A stretch of 64,000 nt of DNA from positions 1 to 64,000 of the forward strand of contig NZ_LT627734.1 in assembly GCF_900100865.1 (NCBI RefSeq), given 5' to 3'. The position numbers and the translations under genes are program-made. Shown here in pieces: positions 62,113 to 64,000 of the stretch. The notes beneath the pieces are model-generated. The model was given only the letters and a program-made list of their open reading frames with translations, had not been told where the DNA came from and did not search any database. This stretch comes from Candidatus Aquiluna sp. UB-MaderosW2red. GTDB taxonomy: Bacteria > Actinomycetota > Actinomycetes > Actinomycetales > Microbacteriaceae. Positions within the stretch are counted from its first letter, which is position 1. Each line of letters starts with the position of its first letter.

Positions 62113-62964
62113 TTGGAGATTCCCGGCTTTAGACATATATATTCAGGCAAGGTTAGGGAACTATACGAGCCAATAAACCCAGATTTTTCGCACTTGGTTT
62201 TGATTATTGCAACCGACCGAGTCAGCGCATTCGACCACATTTTGGAGCCAGAAATTCCTGGCAAAGGAGAAAACCTAACCGCCCTCACAAACTTCTGGTT
62301 CGATTATTTAGAAGATAAAAATCACCGCTCGAGTGAGCTCGAGGTGCCCGAGTATCTGGCGGGCCGCGGCATGATCGCTAAGCGCCTGCAGATGTATCCG
62401 ATTGAGTGCGTGGTGCGCGGCTACCTATCGGGTTCCGGTTGGTTGGAATACCAAGAATCAGGAGGGGTTTGTGGCATTGAGCTACCCGCGGGCCTGCAGT
62501 TTGGCGACCGGCTCCCGCACCCAATCTTCACCCCCGCCTTCAAGGCAGCCCAGGGCGATCACGATGAGAATATATCGTTTGAGAAAACCATTGAGCTGGT
62601 AGGTGCCGCGATTGCAGAGCAGCTAAGAGACGCCAGCATCTCGATATTTATCAAAGCCAGCCAAAAAGCGGCACGCGCCGGGATAATTTTGGCCGATACC
62701 AAGTTTGAGTTTGGAAATGACCCGAAGACCAACTTATTGACCCTGGGAGATGAGGTGCTTACCCCCGACTCATCAAGATACTGGTCCAAGGAGCTCTTTG
62801 ATCAGGGCATTAGAAACCAGAGCTTCGATAAGCAAATCATTAGAAACTGGCTGTCGGCGAATTGGGATAAATCCGGCACTCCACCGGCATTACCAAGTGA
62901 GATTGTGCAAGAAACTGCCAGTCAGTATGAGCTTCTCAAAAAATTAATAACCTCAGTTTCCTAA
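62113..62964 (+). CDS. purC: Phosphoribosylaminoimidazole-succinocarboxamide synthase
   Basis: A 283-residue SAICAR synthetase: YSGKVRELYEPINPDFSHL, ATDRVSAFDHI, VRGYLSGSGWLEYQ, and LADTKFEFGND. It starts with TTG directly after the purD stop, with AAGGTGAG about nine bases upstream, so purD-purC are translationally coupled. Confidence 0.96.
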   Translation: MEIPGFRHIYSGKVRELYEPINPDFSHLVLIIATDRVSAFDHILEPEIPGKGENLTALTNFWFDYLEDKNHRSSELEVPEYLAGRGMIAKRLQMYPIECVVRGYLSGSGWLEYQESGGVCGIELPAGLQFGDRLPHPIFTPAFKAAQGDHDENISFEKTIELVGAAIAEQLRDASISIFIKASQKAARAGIILADTKFEFGNDPKTNLLTLGDEVLTPDSSRYWSKELFDQGIRNQSFDKQIIRNWLSANWDKSGTPPALPSEIVQETASQYELLKKLITSVS

Positions 62965-63035
62965 TGCCTTGCTAGGTTAGAGACATCTAGGCGCAGTGTG
63001 GTGCCGCATAATTTACTCGGCAATCAAAGGCCCCT

Positions 63036-64000
63036 ATGAAGAATCTTAAAACTCAGTTCGCTCTGCTATTTAAAGCAACCGATCCCAGGTACCGGCCAAG
63101 GCCCAGTGTTAAAGAGGCCCTTAGAAACCCAAAGATCTTGCTCAGGGAGGTGCTCGCAGGGCTCGTCGTGGCCCTTGCCTTGATACCAGAGGCAATCTCA
63201 TTCAGCATCTTGGCTGGGGTTGACCCAAGGGTGGGGCTCTTCTCTTCGTTTGTAATGGCAATCACAACTTCAATTTTGGGTGGCCGGCCGGCTATGATTT
63301 CGGCTGCCACTGGAGCGGTTGCGCTGGTGATTGCCCCGGTGGCAAGAGATTACGGCCTAGATTATTTTTTGGCCACCGTAGTTCTGGCCGGTATTTTTCA
63401 GTTATTACTCGCGGCAATGGGTGCGGCAAAGCTCATGCGCTTTATCCCGCGCAGCGTGATGATCGGCTTTGTTAATTCGCTAGCCATTTTGATTTTCTTG
63501 GCGCAATTACCGCACCTTTTAGGGGTTCCGCTAGCGGTCTATTTCTTGGTCGCACTTGGAATCTTGGTGATGGTGTTCATGCCAAAACTGACCAGGGTGA
63601 TTCCAGCTCCCCTGGTGGCCATTGTTTTGGTCACGGCCATCGTGCTTCTGACTGCGATTCAGGTTCCGAGAGTGGGCGATGAGGGAGAGCTACCCCAGAC
63701 CCTCCCTGAATTACTGATTCCAGATGTGCCAATAAACCTGGAAACCTTCAACATCATCGCCCCGTATGCCCTGGCCATGGCCTTGGTTGGGCTACTGGAG
63801 TCGCTGATGACCGCAAAGTTGGTTGATGAAATAACCGATACCCACTCGCACAAGACCAGGGAGTCATTTGCTCAAGGAGTAGGAAACGTACTTTCGGGCA
63901 TCTTTGGGGGAATGGGTGGCTGCGCAATGATTGGCCAGACCATGATTAACGTCAAGGCCTCCGGCGCCCGAACCAGAATCTCGACTTTCCTAGCGGGTGT
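63036..64000 (+). CDS. SulP-family inorganic anion transporter (partial at right edge)
   Basis: The frame is open from ATG 63036 to the window end (321 codons). It begins MKNLKTQFALLFKATDPRYR, then shows VVALALIPEAISFSILAGVD and VGLFSSFVMAITTSILGGR, followed by several helices and MALVGLLESLMTAKLVDEIT and SGIFGGMGGCAMIGQTMIN, as in SulP sulfate/bicarbonate carriers. AAAGG lies five bases upstream. The STAS domain, if present, would lie outside the window. Confidence 0.88.
   Translation, partial: MKNLKTQFALLFKATDPRYRPRPSVKEALRNPKILLREVLAGLVVALALIPEAISFSILAGVDPRVGLFSSFVMAITTSILGGRPAMISAATGAVALVIAPVARDYGLDYFLATVVLAGIFQLLLAAMGAAKLMRFIPRSVMIGFVNSLAILIFLAQLPHLLGVPLAVYFLVALGILVMVFMPKLTRVIPAPLVAIVLVTAIVLLTAIQVPRVGDEGELPQTLPELLIPDVPINLETFNIIAPYALAMALVGLLESLMTAKLVDEITDTHSHKTRESFAQGVGNVLSGIFGGMGGCAMIGQTMINVKASGARTRISTFLAG

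Overview
The window looks like the chromosome of a free-living, high-coding-density actinobacterium, most likely a Microbacteriaceae member of the small-genome freshwater type (Rhodoluna/Aquiluna-like). This rests on family content rather than any search: DUF3073, DUF3180, DUF4229 and Rossmann/DUF2520 proteins, the tiny ribosomal protein bS22, a ClpC/LysS/PanC/Fol/FtsH/Hpt/TilS gene string, a menaquinone plus Ccs (system II) cytochrome c gene block, tRNA genes without encoded CCA, and base composition that is roughly balanced by eye. Many genes have a TANNNT-like -10 box about 6-7 nt before the start codon, as expected for leaderless actinobacterial mRNAs.

Layout. 1-1253: 3' end of a large surface protein, entering the window in a perfect hexamer repeat coding Gly-Ser. 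1.3-8.6 kb: LacI-type regulator with a palindromic operator, YajQ, ManA, MFS exporter, FprA-type reductase, polyprenyl diphosphate synthase and MenG. 8.7-15.9 kb: menaquinone genes menF, menD, menA, menE, menB, menC. 15.9-19.6 kb: CcsB, ResB, CcdA and a ResA/TlpA lipoprotein for cytochrome c maturation. 19.6-28.7 kb: housekeeping genes (phosphatase, archaeal-type AspRS, HAD phosphatase, bS22, ArsR-like regulator, ProC, RadA, N-acetyltransferase) with a decayed vapC and a frameshifted 2TM-domain gene. 28.7-41.7 kb: a long minus-strand run (tilS, hpt, ftsH, folE, folP, folB, folK, DUF3180, DUF2520, panC, lysS, clpC, SOUL) and divergent ppa.

42.3-48.5 kb is the most accessory-looking part: rhodanese lipoprotein, YeeE/YedE (thiosulfate/sulfur) transporter, a second TlpA/CcdA pair, a thioredoxin-fold protein, an FMN reductase-like protein and a hydrolase-OsmC fusion, all on the plus strand. 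I read it as a sulfane-sulfur import and extracytoplasmic thiol/peroxide-handling set; this is inference. 48.5-53.8 kb holds an NlpC/P60 cell-wall hydrolase, tRNA-Glu/Asp/Phe, two exporters, paired CrcB fluoride channels and DUF3073. 54-57.3 kb has purM-purF. 57.6-60.1 kb has a secreted acidic repeat protein divergent from a two-component system, with paired direct repeats between them. 60.1-64 kb has an SCP2-like protein, an orphan Phd-type antitoxin, purD-purC and the start of a SulP anion transporter that runs off the window.

Most function calls are family recognition from the translated proteins. Starts were adjusted where a ribosome-binding site, a leaderless -10 box or family alignment favoured an internal codon. 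No mobile element, phage or CRISPR array was seen.
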